This document shows, in pieces, positions 47,491 through 55,863 of a stretch of 64,000 nucleotides of DNA. Origin of the DNA: G965212025 sp965237985 (GTDB lineage Bacteria > Pseudomonadota > Gammaproteobacteria > Poriferisulfidales > Oxydemutatoraceae); assembly GCA_965237985.1 (NCBI GenBank), contig OZ250161.1, positions 1,612,001-1,676,000 of the forward strand, in the 5' to 3' direction. Under the pieces are notes generated by a model. It saw nothing but the letters and a program-made list of their open reading frames with translations. It did not search any database and was not told where the DNA came from. Both the position numbers and the translations under genes were made by a program. Position 1 is the stretch's first letter. Every line of letters begins with the position of its first letter.

Positions 47491-47712
47491 ATGAGCGTTC
47501 ACGATGAACAAAAGCCTGATGTACCGCCTTCGCGGGGAGAATCGCTGGTTTTGCTGGGTACTGGCACGATGTTGGCAGCCATGGTCATCGTTGGCTTCTA
47601 TCTCGGTTTTCTTCTTGACAACTGGCTTGATACAAAGCCGTTTTTCATGCTAGGATTCGCGGCACTGGGCTTGGTTGGCAGCCTCATCAAGCTTCATAAG
47701 TTGCTGGTTTGA
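47491..47712 (+). CDS. AtpZ/AtpI-type F0F1-ATPase accessory protein
   Basis: A 73-residue protein with two membrane helices (GTGTMLAAMVIVGFYLGFLL and FFMLGFAALGLVGSLIKLH), the pattern of the small ATPase gene1/AtpZ family encoded just before atpI. Members are thought to help magnesium transport or assembly of the c-ring, but this is not settled. It is upstream of and overlaps atpI (TTGA overlap) at the head of the atp cluster. Short length makes the family call less firm than for its neighbours. Confidence 0.75.
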   Translation: MSVHDEQKPDVPPSRGESLVLLGTGTMLAAMVIVGFYLGFLLDNWLDTKPFFMLGFAALGLVGSLIKLHKLLV

Positions 47713-48098
47713 TTGGGCTCCCCAGGCAGGAAGCGGCGCTTTGGCGCCAGGTTTTTCTGCGTCAGGCGGCGTTTTTCGTCTTGGCGCTTGTCGGTGCCTA
47801 CGTTGTGGTCGGTCCGGCCGGTGCAATCGCTGCGGCCTACGGTGGTGGTGCGGCGCTTTTACTGGCGTTGGTGCTGGCATGGCAGGTTCTGCGACTGAAC
47901 AGCAGGTTGGTGGCTTCCGCCCCTCTTCCTGCCTGCGTGGCGTTGCTGATAGCGGGCTTTGCGGTGCGGCTGGTGCTGGTGGTTTCGCTCCTTGGCTTTG
48001 GTTTGGGTCACTTGGAGCTTCAACCCTTGCCCCTGCTTGTTGCTTTTGCCTTGGTGTACCTGGGGTATTTTTTCAAACCCTCCAAACAGTCAGGATAG
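47709..48098 (+). CDS. atpI: ATP synthase subunit I
   Basis: A 129-residue protein with four hydrophobic helices (FFVLALVGAYVVVGP, AIAAAYGGGAALLLALVLAW, ACVALLIAGFAVRLVLVVSLL, PLLVAFALVYLGYFF), placed directly before atpB. It matches the ATP synthase I family, which assists c-ring assembly. The start is TTG at 47709, overlapping the previous stop. The conserved first-helix and loop pattern (RQEAALWRQVFLRQ) fits proteobacterial AtpI. Confidence 0.85.
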   Translation: MIGLPRQEAALWRQVFLRQAAFFVLALVGAYVVVGPAGAIAAAYGGGAALLLALVLAWQVLRLNSRLVASAPLPACVALLIAGFAVRLVLVVSLLGFGLGHLELQPLPLLVAFALVYLGYFFKPSKQSG

Positions 48099-48107
48099 TG
48101 TTCGACC

Positions 48108-48932
48108 ATGAATGACACGGAAGGAAGTGGACTGGGTACGGTCGAGTATATCCAGCATCACCTGCAGAACCTTTGCGTTGGTGCCTGCCACGGTGAAGGG
48201 TTTTGGGCGGTCAATCTCGACACGGTTTTTTTCAGCTACTTTCTCGCTGGGGTCATCGTGTTTGTGATCTGGCGGATCCGGCATGGCATTACCGCCGGCG
48301 TCCCGAGCAAGACTGTCGCTGCCGTGGAAATTCTTGTCGAGTTTGTCGACAAGCAGGTTTCAGATATTTTCAAAACTCCACCGCCCATCATCGCTCCGAT
48401 GGCCTTGACGATTTTCCTTTGGGTCTTGCTCATGAACATGATGGACCTGATCCCGGTGGACTTGTTGCCAAGTGTGGCTATGGCGGTGGGCATTCCCCAT
48501 TTGAAAGTGGTTCCCACCACGGATTTGAGCGTGACTTTGGGCCTTTCATTAAGCGTTTTTGTCTTGATTATCTTTTACAATCTGAAGCGCAAAGGCCTGA
48601 CCGGGTATTTGAAAATGTTTTTGACGCATCCTTTTGGCAAGTTCATGGCACCTCTGAACATCGTCATGACTTTGATAGAGGAGTTGGCGAAGCCGCTCAG
48701 CCTGGCTTTGCGTTTGTTCGGGAATCTGTTTGCCGGCGAGATGGTGTTCCTGCTGATCGCTTTGATCGGCGGCACGCTGGCTGTTGGTTTTGCAGCGCTT
48801 TTCTGGTGGCCTTTACAGGTGAGTCTGGATTTGGCATGGCTGATTTTTCATTTGCTTGTGGTAATCCTGCAGGCCTTTATTTTTATGGTTCTGACGATTG
48901 TGTACTTGAGCATGGCTCATGAAAAGCACTGA
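48108..48932 (+). CDS. atpB: ATP synthase F0 subunit a
   Basis: Membrane stator of the proton path. It has 274 residues. The essential arginine is in KPLSLALRLFGNLFAGEMV, and the last helix FHLLVVILQAFIFMVLTIVYLSMAHEKH is typical of gammaproteobacterial subunit a. The N-terminal region (TVEYIQHHLQNL) and the MNMMDLIPVDLLP loop also match. It is nine bases after atpI and followed by atpE. A probable ribosome site, CAGGA, lies upstream of ATG 48108. Confidence 0.97.
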   Translation: MNDTEGSGLGTVEYIQHHLQNLCVGACHGEGFWAVNLDTVFFSYFLAGVIVFVIWRIRHGITAGVPSKTVAAVEILVEFVDKQVSDIFKTPPPIIAPMALTIFLWVLLMNMMDLIPVDLLPSVAMAVGIPHLKVVPTTDLSVTLGLSLSVFVLIIFYNLKRKGLTGYLKMFLTHPFGKFMAPLNIVMTLIEELAKPLSLALRLFGNLFAGEMVFLLIALIGGTLAVGFAALFWWPLQVSLDLAWLIFHLLVVILQAFIFMVLTIVYLSMAHEKH

Positions 48933-48965
48933 TTTCGAAATCTAACTTTATATGGAGTACAAAAA

Positions 48966-49247
48966 ATGACCCCGGATATGGTTGCAAATCTTTATGGTTA
49001 CACCGCAATTGGAGTGGGCGTGATCCTGGCCGCTGCCGGCATGGGTTCGGCAATAGGGTGGGGGTTGATATGTGCGAAAGCTCTGGAAGGAATCGCTCGC
49101 CAACCTGAATTACGTCCGCAGTTGATGACCAACATGTTTATTTTTGCCGGATTGATGGAATCATTCCCTTTTATCATCCTGGCTTTTGCAATGTGGTTCC
49201 TGTTTGCCAACCCATTCGTCGGGGCGTTGCAGGCGGCACTTTCCTGA
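48966..49247 (+). CDS. atpE: ATP synthase F0 subunit c
   Basis: Proteolipid of the rotor ring, 93 residues, two helices joined by the polar loop ALEGIARQPELR. The ion-binding carboxylate is a glutamate in AGLMESFPFIILAF, rather than the aspartate of E. coli-type gammaproteobacterial rings (AGLLDA). The helix-1 position that holds glutamine in sodium-coupled rings (GVGQG) is tryptophan here (AIGWG), so a proton is the likely ion. A proline directly follows the carboxylate region. ATG 48966 is preceded by GGAG with suitable spacing (TATGGAGTACAAAAAATG). Confidence 0.95.
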   Translation: MTPDMVANLYGYTAIGVGVILAAAGMGSAIGWGLICAKALEGIARQPELRPQLMTNMFIFAGLMESFPFIILAFAMWFLFANPFVGALQAALS

Positions 49248-49277
49248 CGGGTTTCCCTGACCGGGAGATAAGCGGCA

Positions 49278-49748
49278 ATGAACATTACAGCGACGCTGCT
49301 TGCACAAATCACGGCTTTCCTGATTCTCATCTGGATGGTGAACAAGCTTTTGTCCAAGCCTTTGGGAGATGCCCTGGAAAAACGTCGGAGCCAGATCAGC
49401 GATGGCCTGGCCGCCGGGAAGAAAGGGAAGCAGATGCTGGCCGAAGCTGAGTCGCAAAGCCAGAATGTCGCCCGTGAAGCACACGCGAAAAGCGAACAGA
49501 TTATCGCCGGTGCCCACGAACGGGCATCAGTGATTGTTGATGAAGCACGCACAGCCGCCGGTGAAGAAGCCGCGCGCATCAAAGCGGCCGCACGGGAAGA
49601 AATGGACCGACAGCAGGCAACGGTACGCGAAGAGTTGCGCCTGCAGGTAGTGGAACTGGCGGTGGCTGGAACGGAACAGATACTGCGTCGGGAAGTGCAC
49701 AAGAAAGACCACAAAGACGCGCTGCAAGCGCTGCAGGAGCAAATTTAA
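49278..49748 (+). CDS. atpF: ATP synthase F0 subunit b
   Basis: Peripheral stalk subunit of 156 residues. One N-terminal membrane helix (TLLAQITAFLILIWMVNKLL) is followed by a long charged coiled coil (about residues 30-156; LEKRRSQISDGLAAGKKG, EEAARIKAAAREEMDRQ) that binds the delta subunit. Length and layout are normal. The start is ATG 49278, preceded by GGGAG. The stop directly abuts the TTG start of atpH. Confidence 0.95.
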   Translation: MNITATLLAQITAFLILIWMVNKLLSKPLGDALEKRRSQISDGLAAGKKGKQMLAEAESQSQNVAREAHAKSEQIIAGAHERASVIVDEARTAAGEEAARIKAAAREEMDRQQATVREELRLQVVELAVAGTEQILRREVHKKDHKDALQALQEQI

Positions 49749-50288
49749 TTGGCGATTGAGCCGGGTACCACGGCGCGGCCCTACGCCAAAGCGGCTTACG
49801 AATACGCCGCCGGGCAGAAGGCCGAAGTGGAATGGTCGCGCAACCTGGCGGCGCTCAATGACTTGCTCGCGGAGCCACAGGTGGCGCGTTTGTGCCGGGA
49901 TGTTCGTTGTCCGACCTCGGGACTTGCCGAGTTTGTGATTGCTGCTTTGGGCTTGTCGCTGAACGACGCTTTCGCCAACTTTGTACGGGTGTTGGCGGAT
50001 AACCGGCGCCTGCAACTGGTGCGACTCATCGTGACTTTGTTTGAAGCACGCTGGGCGCGTGCCACGGGAAAAGTCAGAGTGCAGGTGATCGGTGCTGTCG
50101 AATTCAATCAGAACCAGCGCAGGTCTTTCACCGAGGCGCTGAAAAAGCGAGTCGGGCTGGGGGTGGTCCTGGATTGCACAGTGGATGAAACCTTGTTGGG
50201 TGGTGGCGTCGTGAGAATCGGCGATACCGTCATTGATGGTTCCCTGAAAGCACGCTTGGTCAACCTGCGCTCGGCAATGATTTCCTGA
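49749..50288 (+). CDS. atpH: ATP synthase F1 delta subunit
   Basis: Links the b-subunit stalk to the top of the alpha-beta ring. It has 179 residues. The N-terminal helical domain starts with TTARPYAKAAYEYA, and the C-terminal part shows the conserved DETLLGGGVVRIGDTVIDGSLKARL in two blocks. The start is TTG 49749, immediately after the atpF stop, so translation probably continues from atpF. No oddities. Confidence 0.95.
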   Translation: MAIEPGTTARPYAKAAYEYAAGQKAEVEWSRNLAALNDLLAEPQVARLCRDVRCPTSGLAEFVIAALGLSLNDAFANFVRVLADNRRLQLVRLIVTLFEARWARATGKVRVQVIGAVEFNQNQRRSFTEALKKRVGLGVVLDCTVDETLLGGGVVRIGDTVIDGSLKARLVNLRSAMIS

Positions 50289-50348
50289 TGTCTTTAGTCT
50301 GGCTGCATCTGGGTTGGAGCTTTCTTACACACAGGGTGAAAACATAAT

Positions 50349-51890
50349 ATGCAACTGAACGCGACTGAAATCAGCGAGCTGATCAAAGAGAAAATCCAGG
50401 ATTTTGATGCGACCCCGCAGGCGCGTACTGAAGGGGAAATCATCGCGTTGACCGACGGCATTGTGCGTATCCACGGCTTGCAGGACGTGATGTACGGGGA
50501 AATGATTGAGTTCAAAGGCGGCCTGTTTGGCATGGCGCTGAATCTGGAAAGAGACTCGGTTGGAGGAGTCGTGCTCGGTGATTACACCTCTCTTACCGAA
50601 GGTGACAAATGTTTTTGTACCGGGAACATTCTCCGGGTTCCAGTCGGCCCGGAACTGGAAGGGCGAGTCATCAATGCCCTGGGAGTTCCCATAGACGGGA
50701 AAGGCAACTTGGATGCCAAAGAAACCGCGCCGCTGGAAAAAGTCGCCCCCGGCGTCATCACCCGCCGCTCAGTCAACGAGCCGGTACAGACCGGTTTGAA
50801 ATGTGTGGATTCCATGGTGCCCATTGGCAGAGGACAAAGAGAATTGATCATTGGTGATCGCCAGGTCGGGAAGACCTCATTGGCGATTGATACGATCATC
50901 AACCAGAAAGGCGGCAACTTGAAATGTATCTATGTGGCGGTGGGGCAAAAACAGTCGTCCGTCGCGACCGTGGTCAGAAAACTGGAAGACCATGGGGCCA
51001 TGGAGCACACCATCGTCGTGGCGGCGAGCGCTTCGGAACCGGCCCCCATGCAGTTCATTGCTCCTTTCGCCGGGTGTACGATGGGCGAGTACTACCGTGA
51101 CAACGGTCAGGATGCCCTGATTATTTACGATGACCTGACCAAGCAGGCGTGGGCCTACCGCCAGATTTCACTGCTTTTGCGTCGCCCGCCGGGTCGGGAA
51201 GCATACCCCGGCGACGTGTTTTATCTGCATTCCCGCCTCTTGGAACGCGCGGCCCGGGTCAACGAGAAATACGTGGAAAAATATACCAAAGGTCGCGTCA
51301 AGGGACGGACCGGTTCTCTGACCGCATTGCCGATTATTGAAACGCAGGCCGGCGACGTTTCGGCCTTTGTTCCCACCAACGTCATTTCCATCACCGACGG
51401 ACAAATCTTCCTCGAAACCAATCTGTTCAATTCAGGATTGCGGCCGGCGCTTGACGCCGGACTGTCGGTGTCGCGGGTAGGAGGAGCGGCGCAAAGGGAA
51501 ATCATTAAAAAGCTGGGCGGCGGCGTTCGTCTGGCGCTTGCTCAGTATCGCGAACTGGCTGCTTTTTCACAGTTCGCTTCGGATCTCGATGAACAGACCC
51601 GCAAGCACCTGGAGCGCGGGGAACGCATCATGGAATTGATGAAACAGAAACAGTACGCGCCGCTCAGCGTTGCGGAAATTGCGATTTCCCTGTTTGCGGT
51701 GGATGCCGGTTACCTCGATGATCTGGCCGTAGAGAAAGTGACATCCTTTGAGTCCGAGTTGCACGCCTTCATGAAAAAGGGCTACGCGGAACTGCTGGCA
51801 GATATTAACGAGCGCGGTGAATACGACGATGAGATCAAATTGCAGTTCAGCAAGGCTCTTGACCAGTTCAAGTCACAAAGGTCTTGGTGA
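50349..51890 (+). CDS. atpA: ATP synthase F1 alpha subunit
   Basis: Non-catalytic nucleotide-binding subunit, 513 residues as in E. coli. The Walker A is GDRQVGKTSLAIDTI near residue 170. The conserved LIIYDDLTKQAWAYRQISLLLRRPPGREAYPGDVFYLHSRLLERAA region is seen in two parts, and SVSRVGGAAQ with the arginine finger region is intact. The start is ATG 50349 with a moderate upstream purine run. Everything expected is present. Confidence 0.98.
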   Translation: MQLNATEISELIKEKIQDFDATPQARTEGEIIALTDGIVRIHGLQDVMYGEMIEFKGGLFGMALNLERDSVGGVVLGDYTSLTEGDKCFCTGNILRVPVGPELEGRVINALGVPIDGKGNLDAKETAPLEKVAPGVITRRSVNEPVQTGLKCVDSMVPIGRGQRELIIGDRQVGKTSLAIDTIINQKGGNLKCIYVAVGQKQSSVATVVRKLEDHGAMEHTIVVAASASEPAPMQFIAPFAGCTMGEYYRDNGQDALIIYDDLTKQAWAYRQISLLLRRPPGREAYPGDVFYLHSRLLERAARVNEKYVEKYTKGRVKGRTGSLTALPIIETQAGDVSAFVPTNVISITDGQIFLETNLFNSGLRPALDAGLSVSRVGGAAQREIIKKLGGGVRLALAQYRELAAFSQFASDLDEQTRKHLERGERIMELMKQKQYAPLSVAEIAISLFAVDAGYLDDLAVEKVTSFESELHAFMKKGYAELLADINERGEYDDEIKLQFSKALDQFKSQRSW

Positions 51891-51925
51891 ATGAGGCTGG
51901 CCGCAAGCAATAGGGAAAGCCGCTG

Positions 51926-52795
51926 ATGGCGAACGAAAAAGAAATCCGTTTGAAAATCGCCAGTGTTCAGAACACGCGCAAAATCACCAAAGCCATGGAG
52001 ATGGTGGCGGCGAGTAAAATGCGCCGCGCACAAGACCTGATGTACGCCGGCCGCCCTTATGTAGAAAAATTAAGCGAAGTGGCGCAGCACCTGGCGACTT
52101 CTTCGCTGAAGCATCGGCATCCCTGGTTGATCGAGAGGGACAGGACCCAAAACGTGGGTCTCATCATTGTTTCCACTGACCGCGGCTTGTGCGGAGGACT
52201 GAATACCAATGTGTTCAAGCTCGCCGGCAAAGAAATTGCCAAGTGGTCCAGACAGAAGGTCGATGTCAGGCTTTGTGTGTTTGGCAAAAAGGGCGCCGGT
52301 TTTTTCAGACGACTTTTTACGCTGGCGGCGACTGCCCGGCATTTGGGTGACCGGCCCGCCATGGAAGACATGATCGGTGCCATTCAGGTCATGCTCGACG
52401 CCTTCAACGGCAACGAAATAGACCGCCTGTTCATTGTCGAGAACCGCTTCGTGAATACCATGACGCAGATCCCCAGAGTCAGACCGTTGTTGCCGATTCC
52501 ACAGCCACTGAACGAGCAGGCAGCGGAATCCGGCAGAAGCTGGGATTACATTTACGAGCCAGACAATATGGGGTTGCCCGACACCGTTTTGAGGCGTTAT
52601 GTGGAAGCCCTGATCTACCAGGCTGTTGTCGAGAACGTGGCATGTGAAATGGCAGCCAGGATGGTCGCCATGAAAAGCGCTTCGGACAACGCCAGCGACA
52701 TGGTGGATGAATTGCGCCTTGCGTATAACAAAGCGCGTCAGACATCCATCACTCAAGAAATTTCGGAGATCGTTGGCGGTGCCGCGGCGGTTTGA
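51926..52795 (+). CDS. atpG: ATP synthase F1 gamma subunit
   Basis: Central rotor shaft, 289 residues. Conserved ends are intact: KEIRLKIASVQNTRKITKAMEMVAASKM at the N-terminus (two blocks) and SASDNASDMVDELRLAYNKARQ then ITQEISEIVGGAAAV at the C-terminus. The middle Rossmann-like part has IIVSTDRGLCGGLNTNVFK. The start is ATG 51926, 35 bases after atpA. Confidence 0.97.
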   Translation: MANEKEIRLKIASVQNTRKITKAMEMVAASKMRRAQDLMYAGRPYVEKLSEVAQHLATSSLKHRHPWLIERDRTQNVGLIIVSTDRGLCGGLNTNVFKLAGKEIAKWSRQKVDVRLCVFGKKGAGFFRRLFTLAATARHLGDRPAMEDMIGAIQVMLDAFNGNEIDRLFIVENRFVNTMTQIPRVRPLLPIPQPLNEQAAESGRSWDYIYEPDNMGLPDTVLRRYVEALIYQAVVENVACEMAARMVAMKSASDNASDMVDELRLAYNKARQTSITQEISEIVGGAAAV

Positions 52796-52840
52796 ACGCA
52801 GCGGGCAACCGCGAAGCCACTTTAGGGGGGGAATGAAAAC

Positions 52841-54229
52841 ATGAGCCACGGGAGTATTGCACAAGTTATTGGTGCGGTTGTAGACGTGGAATTTCCACGT
52901 GACAAAGTTCCCCGCGTGTACAGCGCACTGACAGTTGCCGATGCTGATGGACTTACCCTGGAAACGCAGCAACAGCTTGGCGACGGAGTGGTACGCACCA
53001 TTGCACTCGGTTCATCCGAAGGGCTGCGCCGCGGCATGCAAGTCGTGAACACGGCCGCGCCCGTGCAAGTGCCGGTGGGGCACAAGACCCTCGGGCGCAT
53101 CATGGATGTGTTGGGCAACCCCGTAGACGAAGCCGGTCCGATTGAGGCCGAGAAATACCTGCCATTGCACCGCAAAGCACCGGCGTACGTGGAGCAATCG
53201 CCGTCCGTGGAAGTGCTGGAAACCGGGGTCAAAGTCATCGATTTGATTATGCCGATTTCCAAAGGCGGAAAAATCGGCCTGTTCGGAGGCGCCGGCGTCG
53301 GCAAAACTGTGACGCTCATGGAACTGATCCGCAACATTGCGCTGGAACACAGCGGCTTTTCGGTATTTGCCGGGGTCGGAGAACGCACACGGGAAGGCAA
53401 TGACTTCTACCATGAAATGAAGGAATCCTCGGTCCTGGACAAAGTCGCGCTGGTCTATGGCCAAATGAATGAACCGCCGGGAAGCCGCCTGCGGGTCGCA
53501 TTGACAGGACTGACCGTTGCGGAAAACTTCCGCGATGAAGGACGCGACGTACTGATGTTCATCGACAACATCTACCGCTACACGCTGGCCGGCACCGAAG
53601 TGTCCGCACTGCTTGGCCGAATGCCCTCCGCTGTTGGCTATCAGCCGACGCTGGCAGAAGAAATGGGCACGCTGCAGGAACGCATTACCTCGACGCTGAT
53701 CGGTTCGATCACCTCCTTCCAAGCGGTCTATGTCCCGGCAGATGACCTCAGCGACCCGTCGCCGGCCACGACTTTTGCGCACTTGGATGCCACCCTGGTG
53801 CTGTCACGCCAGGTTGCGGAACTCGGCATTTACCCGGCCGTAGACCCCTTGGACTCGACGAGCAGGCAACTGGACCCACTGGTGGTCGGAGAAGAGCACT
53901 ACAACACTGCCAGGGCAGTGCAGAACACCCTGCAACGCTACAAGGAACTCAAAGACATCATTGCCATCCTGGGCATGGACGAACTTTCAGAAGAAGACAA
54001 GCTGGTGGTTTCCCGGGCACGGAAAATCCAGCGCTTTCTGTCGCAACCATTTTTTGTGGCGGAAGTTTTTACCGGAACCTCTGGAAAATATGTGTCCCTG
54101 AAAGATTCCATTAAAGGGTTTCGCGAGATTCTGGACGGGAAACACGACAAGCTCCCGGAACAGGCCTTCTACATGATGGGCGACATTTCAGAAGTCATCG
54201 AAAACGCCAGGAAACTGGAGTCGCAATAG
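52841..54229 (+). CDS. atpD: ATP synthase F1 beta subunit
   Basis: Catalytic subunit, 462 residues. The Walker A is GGAGVGKTVTLMELI near residue 152, GERTREGNDFYHEM carries the catalytic glutamate, and LMFIDNIYRYTLAGTEVSALLGR is the Walker B region (many beta subunits have NIFRFT here; IYRYT is a conservative variant). ATTFAHLDATLVLSR and the DELSEEDKLVV segment are also present. The start is ATG 52841 with a G-rich ribosome site (GGGGGGAATG region) upstream. Confidence 0.98.
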   Translation: MSHGSIAQVIGAVVDVEFPRDKVPRVYSALTVADADGLTLETQQQLGDGVVRTIALGSSEGLRRGMQVVNTAAPVQVPVGHKTLGRIMDVLGNPVDEAGPIEAEKYLPLHRKAPAYVEQSPSVEVLETGVKVIDLIMPISKGGKIGLFGGAGVGKTVTLMELIRNIALEHSGFSVFAGVGERTREGNDFYHEMKESSVLDKVALVYGQMNEPPGSRLRVALTGLTVAENFRDEGRDVLMFIDNIYRYTLAGTEVSALLGRMPSAVGYQPTLAEEMGTLQERITSTLIGSITSFQAVYVPADDLSDPSPATTFAHLDATLVLSRQVAELGIYPAVDPLDSTSRQLDPLVVGEEHYNTARAVQNTLQRYKELKDIIAILGMDELSEEDKLVVSRARKIQRFLSQPFFVAEVFTGTSGKYVSLKDSIKGFREILDGKHDKLPEQAFYMMGDISEVIENARKLESQ

Positions 54230-54244
54230 ACACGAGACAAGACC

Positions 54245-54664
54245 ATGCAGACCATAGCAGTGCGCATAGTCAGCCAGAAGGGCGAGGTTTACAACGGTAA
54301 GGCAAACATAGTCAGCGCCGATGCCCACGACGGCGGAGTCGGGATATACCCTGGGCACGCCCCGTTCCTGACCTTGCTCCGACCAGGAGAAGTCAAAGTG
54401 CAGGTCGAAGGAAAAGAAGACCTGCGCTTTTTCGTGGCCGGTGGCATGCTCGAGGTTCAGCCCGACTTGGTGACAGTTCTGGCAGACACCATTGAGCGTA
54501 GCGAAGACCTGGACGAAGACCGCGCCGAAGCGGCAAAGAAACAGGCAGAAGCGCTGGCGCACAAAGGCGATCTAAGCCCTGAGGACAGAGCCAGAGCCAT
54601 CGAACAACTCACCGAAGCGGTTGCCCGCCTGCACATGATCGAAGAACTCCAGAAACGGCACTAA
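54245..54664 (+). CDS. atpC: ATP synthase F1 epsilon subunit
   Basis: Regulatory rotor subunit of 139 residues. An N-terminal beta-sandwich (GIYPGHAPFLTLLRPGEVKV, FFVAGGMLEVQPDLVTVLAD) is followed by a C-terminal helical hairpin (DLDEDRAEAAKKQAEALAHK, RARAIEQLTEAVARLHMIEEL) that inhibits rotation. The length is normal and the gene is intact. From its codon 68 (ATGCTCGAGGTT, 54446) to just past the stop, the sequence is repeated twice more downstream. It is the last gene of the atp operon. Confidence 0.97.
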   Translation: MQTIAVRIVSQKGEVYNGKANIVSADAHDGGVGIYPGHAPFLTLLRPGEVKVQVEGKEDLRFFVAGGMLEVQPDLVTVLADTIERSEDLDEDRAEAAKKQAEALAHKGDLSPEDRARAIEQLTEAVARLHMIEELQKRH

Positions 54665-55160
54665 CACTAACCCCACCCAAGACCCGCCATGCTCGAGGTT
54701 CAGCCCGACTTGGTGACGGTTCTGGCAGACACCGTTGAGCGTAGCGAAGACCTGGACAAAGACCGCGCCGAAGCGGCAAAGAAACAGGCAGAAGCGCTGG
54801 CGCACAAAGGCGATCTAAGCCCTGAGGCCAGAGCCAGAGCCATCGAACAACTCACCGAAGCCGTTGCCCGCCTGCACATAGATCGAAGAACTCCAGAAAC
54901 GGCACTGACCCCACCCAAGACCCGCCATGCTCGAAGTTCAGCCCGACTTGGTGACGGTTCTGGCAGACACCGTTGAGCGTAGCGAAGACCTGGACAAAGA
55001 TCGTGCCGAAGCGGCAAAGAAGCAGGCAGAAGCGCTGGCGCACAAAGGCGATCTAAGCCCTGAGGACAGAGCCAGAGCCATCGAACAACTCACCGAAGCC
55101 GTTGCCCGCCTGCACATAGATCGAAGAACTCCAGAAACGGCACTAACACTAACCCCACCC
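54446..55160 (+). repeat. Tandem copies of the atpC 3' end, 3 copies with an about 240-bp period
   Basis: The segment from the internal ATGCTCGAGGTTCAG of atpC to about 20 bases after its stop is present at 54446 (in the gene), 54689 and 54927. Both extra copies carry an added base near the end (CACATAGATCG instead of CACATGATCG), which throws their last codons out of frame. Each would encode the last beta strand and the helical hairpin of epsilon (MLEVQPDLVTVLADTVERSE and on), but no ribosome site precedes them. Confidence 0.96.
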
Positions 55161-55344
55161 AAGACCTGTAAAGCACCAACAGCCCGCTGTCCGCACAACC
55201 CCTTCCCCGCGCGGCTCACTTTTACAGACAACACTCCCAACCTACAACGCGCCACCAGAAAATTCCCCAAAATCTAAAGCAAAGTGAGCGTATCCCCCGC
55301 CAAAGCCAGTCCGGGCCGTGGCAGGGGCTAATAAATCTGTCAGA

Positions 55345-55400
55345 TGAGGAGGATGCCAGAGGCTGCCGATGCTGAGGAGGATGCCAGAGGCTGCCGATGC
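55345..55400. repeat. Direct repeat, 2 copies of 28 bp
   Basis: TGAGGAGGATGCCAGAGGCT followed by GCCGATGC is present at 55345 and 55373 without change, head to tail. It is short and intergenic, and has no visible link to a gene end. Confidence 0.9.
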
Positions 55401-55620
55401 TAGAGACCGCTCCTGACAAAAATCGCCTTTCGGATTCTTTCAAATGTCACCTGATAGAGCTGCGGATTTTCCAGGTGCGTTGGTGTTGAGAAGCACGGAC
55501 TGTGGTGTAGAGATGAGAGGTGATAAAAAAGGATTTCGTGTTGATAAATTGCAGATACAAAACACCTCAGCGGCATGTTTTTGGAAACCATTTTGGAATT
55601 CTTCCGATCAACGTGAAAAA

Positions 55621-55646
55621 ACCCTGTTCAAGAGGGAGAACAGGGT
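55621..55646 (-). terminator. Rho-independent terminator, possibly bidirectional
   Basis: Perfect 9-bp arms ACCCTGTTC (55621-55629) and GAACAGGGT (55638-55646) with an 8-base loop. Read on the minus strand the stem is followed by six U residues, a good terminator. On the plus strand CTTTTCG follows, which is weaker. It isolates the restriction cassette from the atp side. Confidence 0.7.
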
Positions 55647-55794
55647 CTTTTCGTGGGTAATGTCCGAGGGATATCCGAGCGACCTGGAATACACTTCGAT
55701 ACCGGCAGCGGTACTTATCCGATGTGTCAGACGAACATGAACTTTCGATCTGTATCGTTGGTGTTTTCACGGTGGGTGCAAAATCCGCAGATTA

Positions 55795-55823
55795 GTGACT
55801 AACAACCAAAATCCTCGTATACT
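55795..55823 (+). promoter_or_regulatory. Predicted sigma70-type promoter of hsdM
   Basis: GTGACT (55795-55800) and TATACT (55818-55823) are 17 bases apart, giving a start near 55830 and a leader of about 34 bases before the hsdM ATG at 55864. This supports the shorter hsdM start over the longer open frame. Pattern-based prediction. Confidence 0.5.
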
Positions 55824-55863
55824 CCGGAACACATCATCGGGGGTTGCATATTTTGGCAAGAAA

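Larger units (their letters stand above)
55161..55863. other. Gap between the atp operon and the type I restriction cassette
   Basis: About 700 bases without a gene. It contains a short 28-base direct repeat, a strong hairpin terminator and the predicted hsdM promoter, listed separately. The first part (to about 55340) is single-copy sequence after the atpC repeats. This is the left boundary of the acquired type I cassette; no direct repeat that could be an attachment site was found. Confidence 0.5.
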
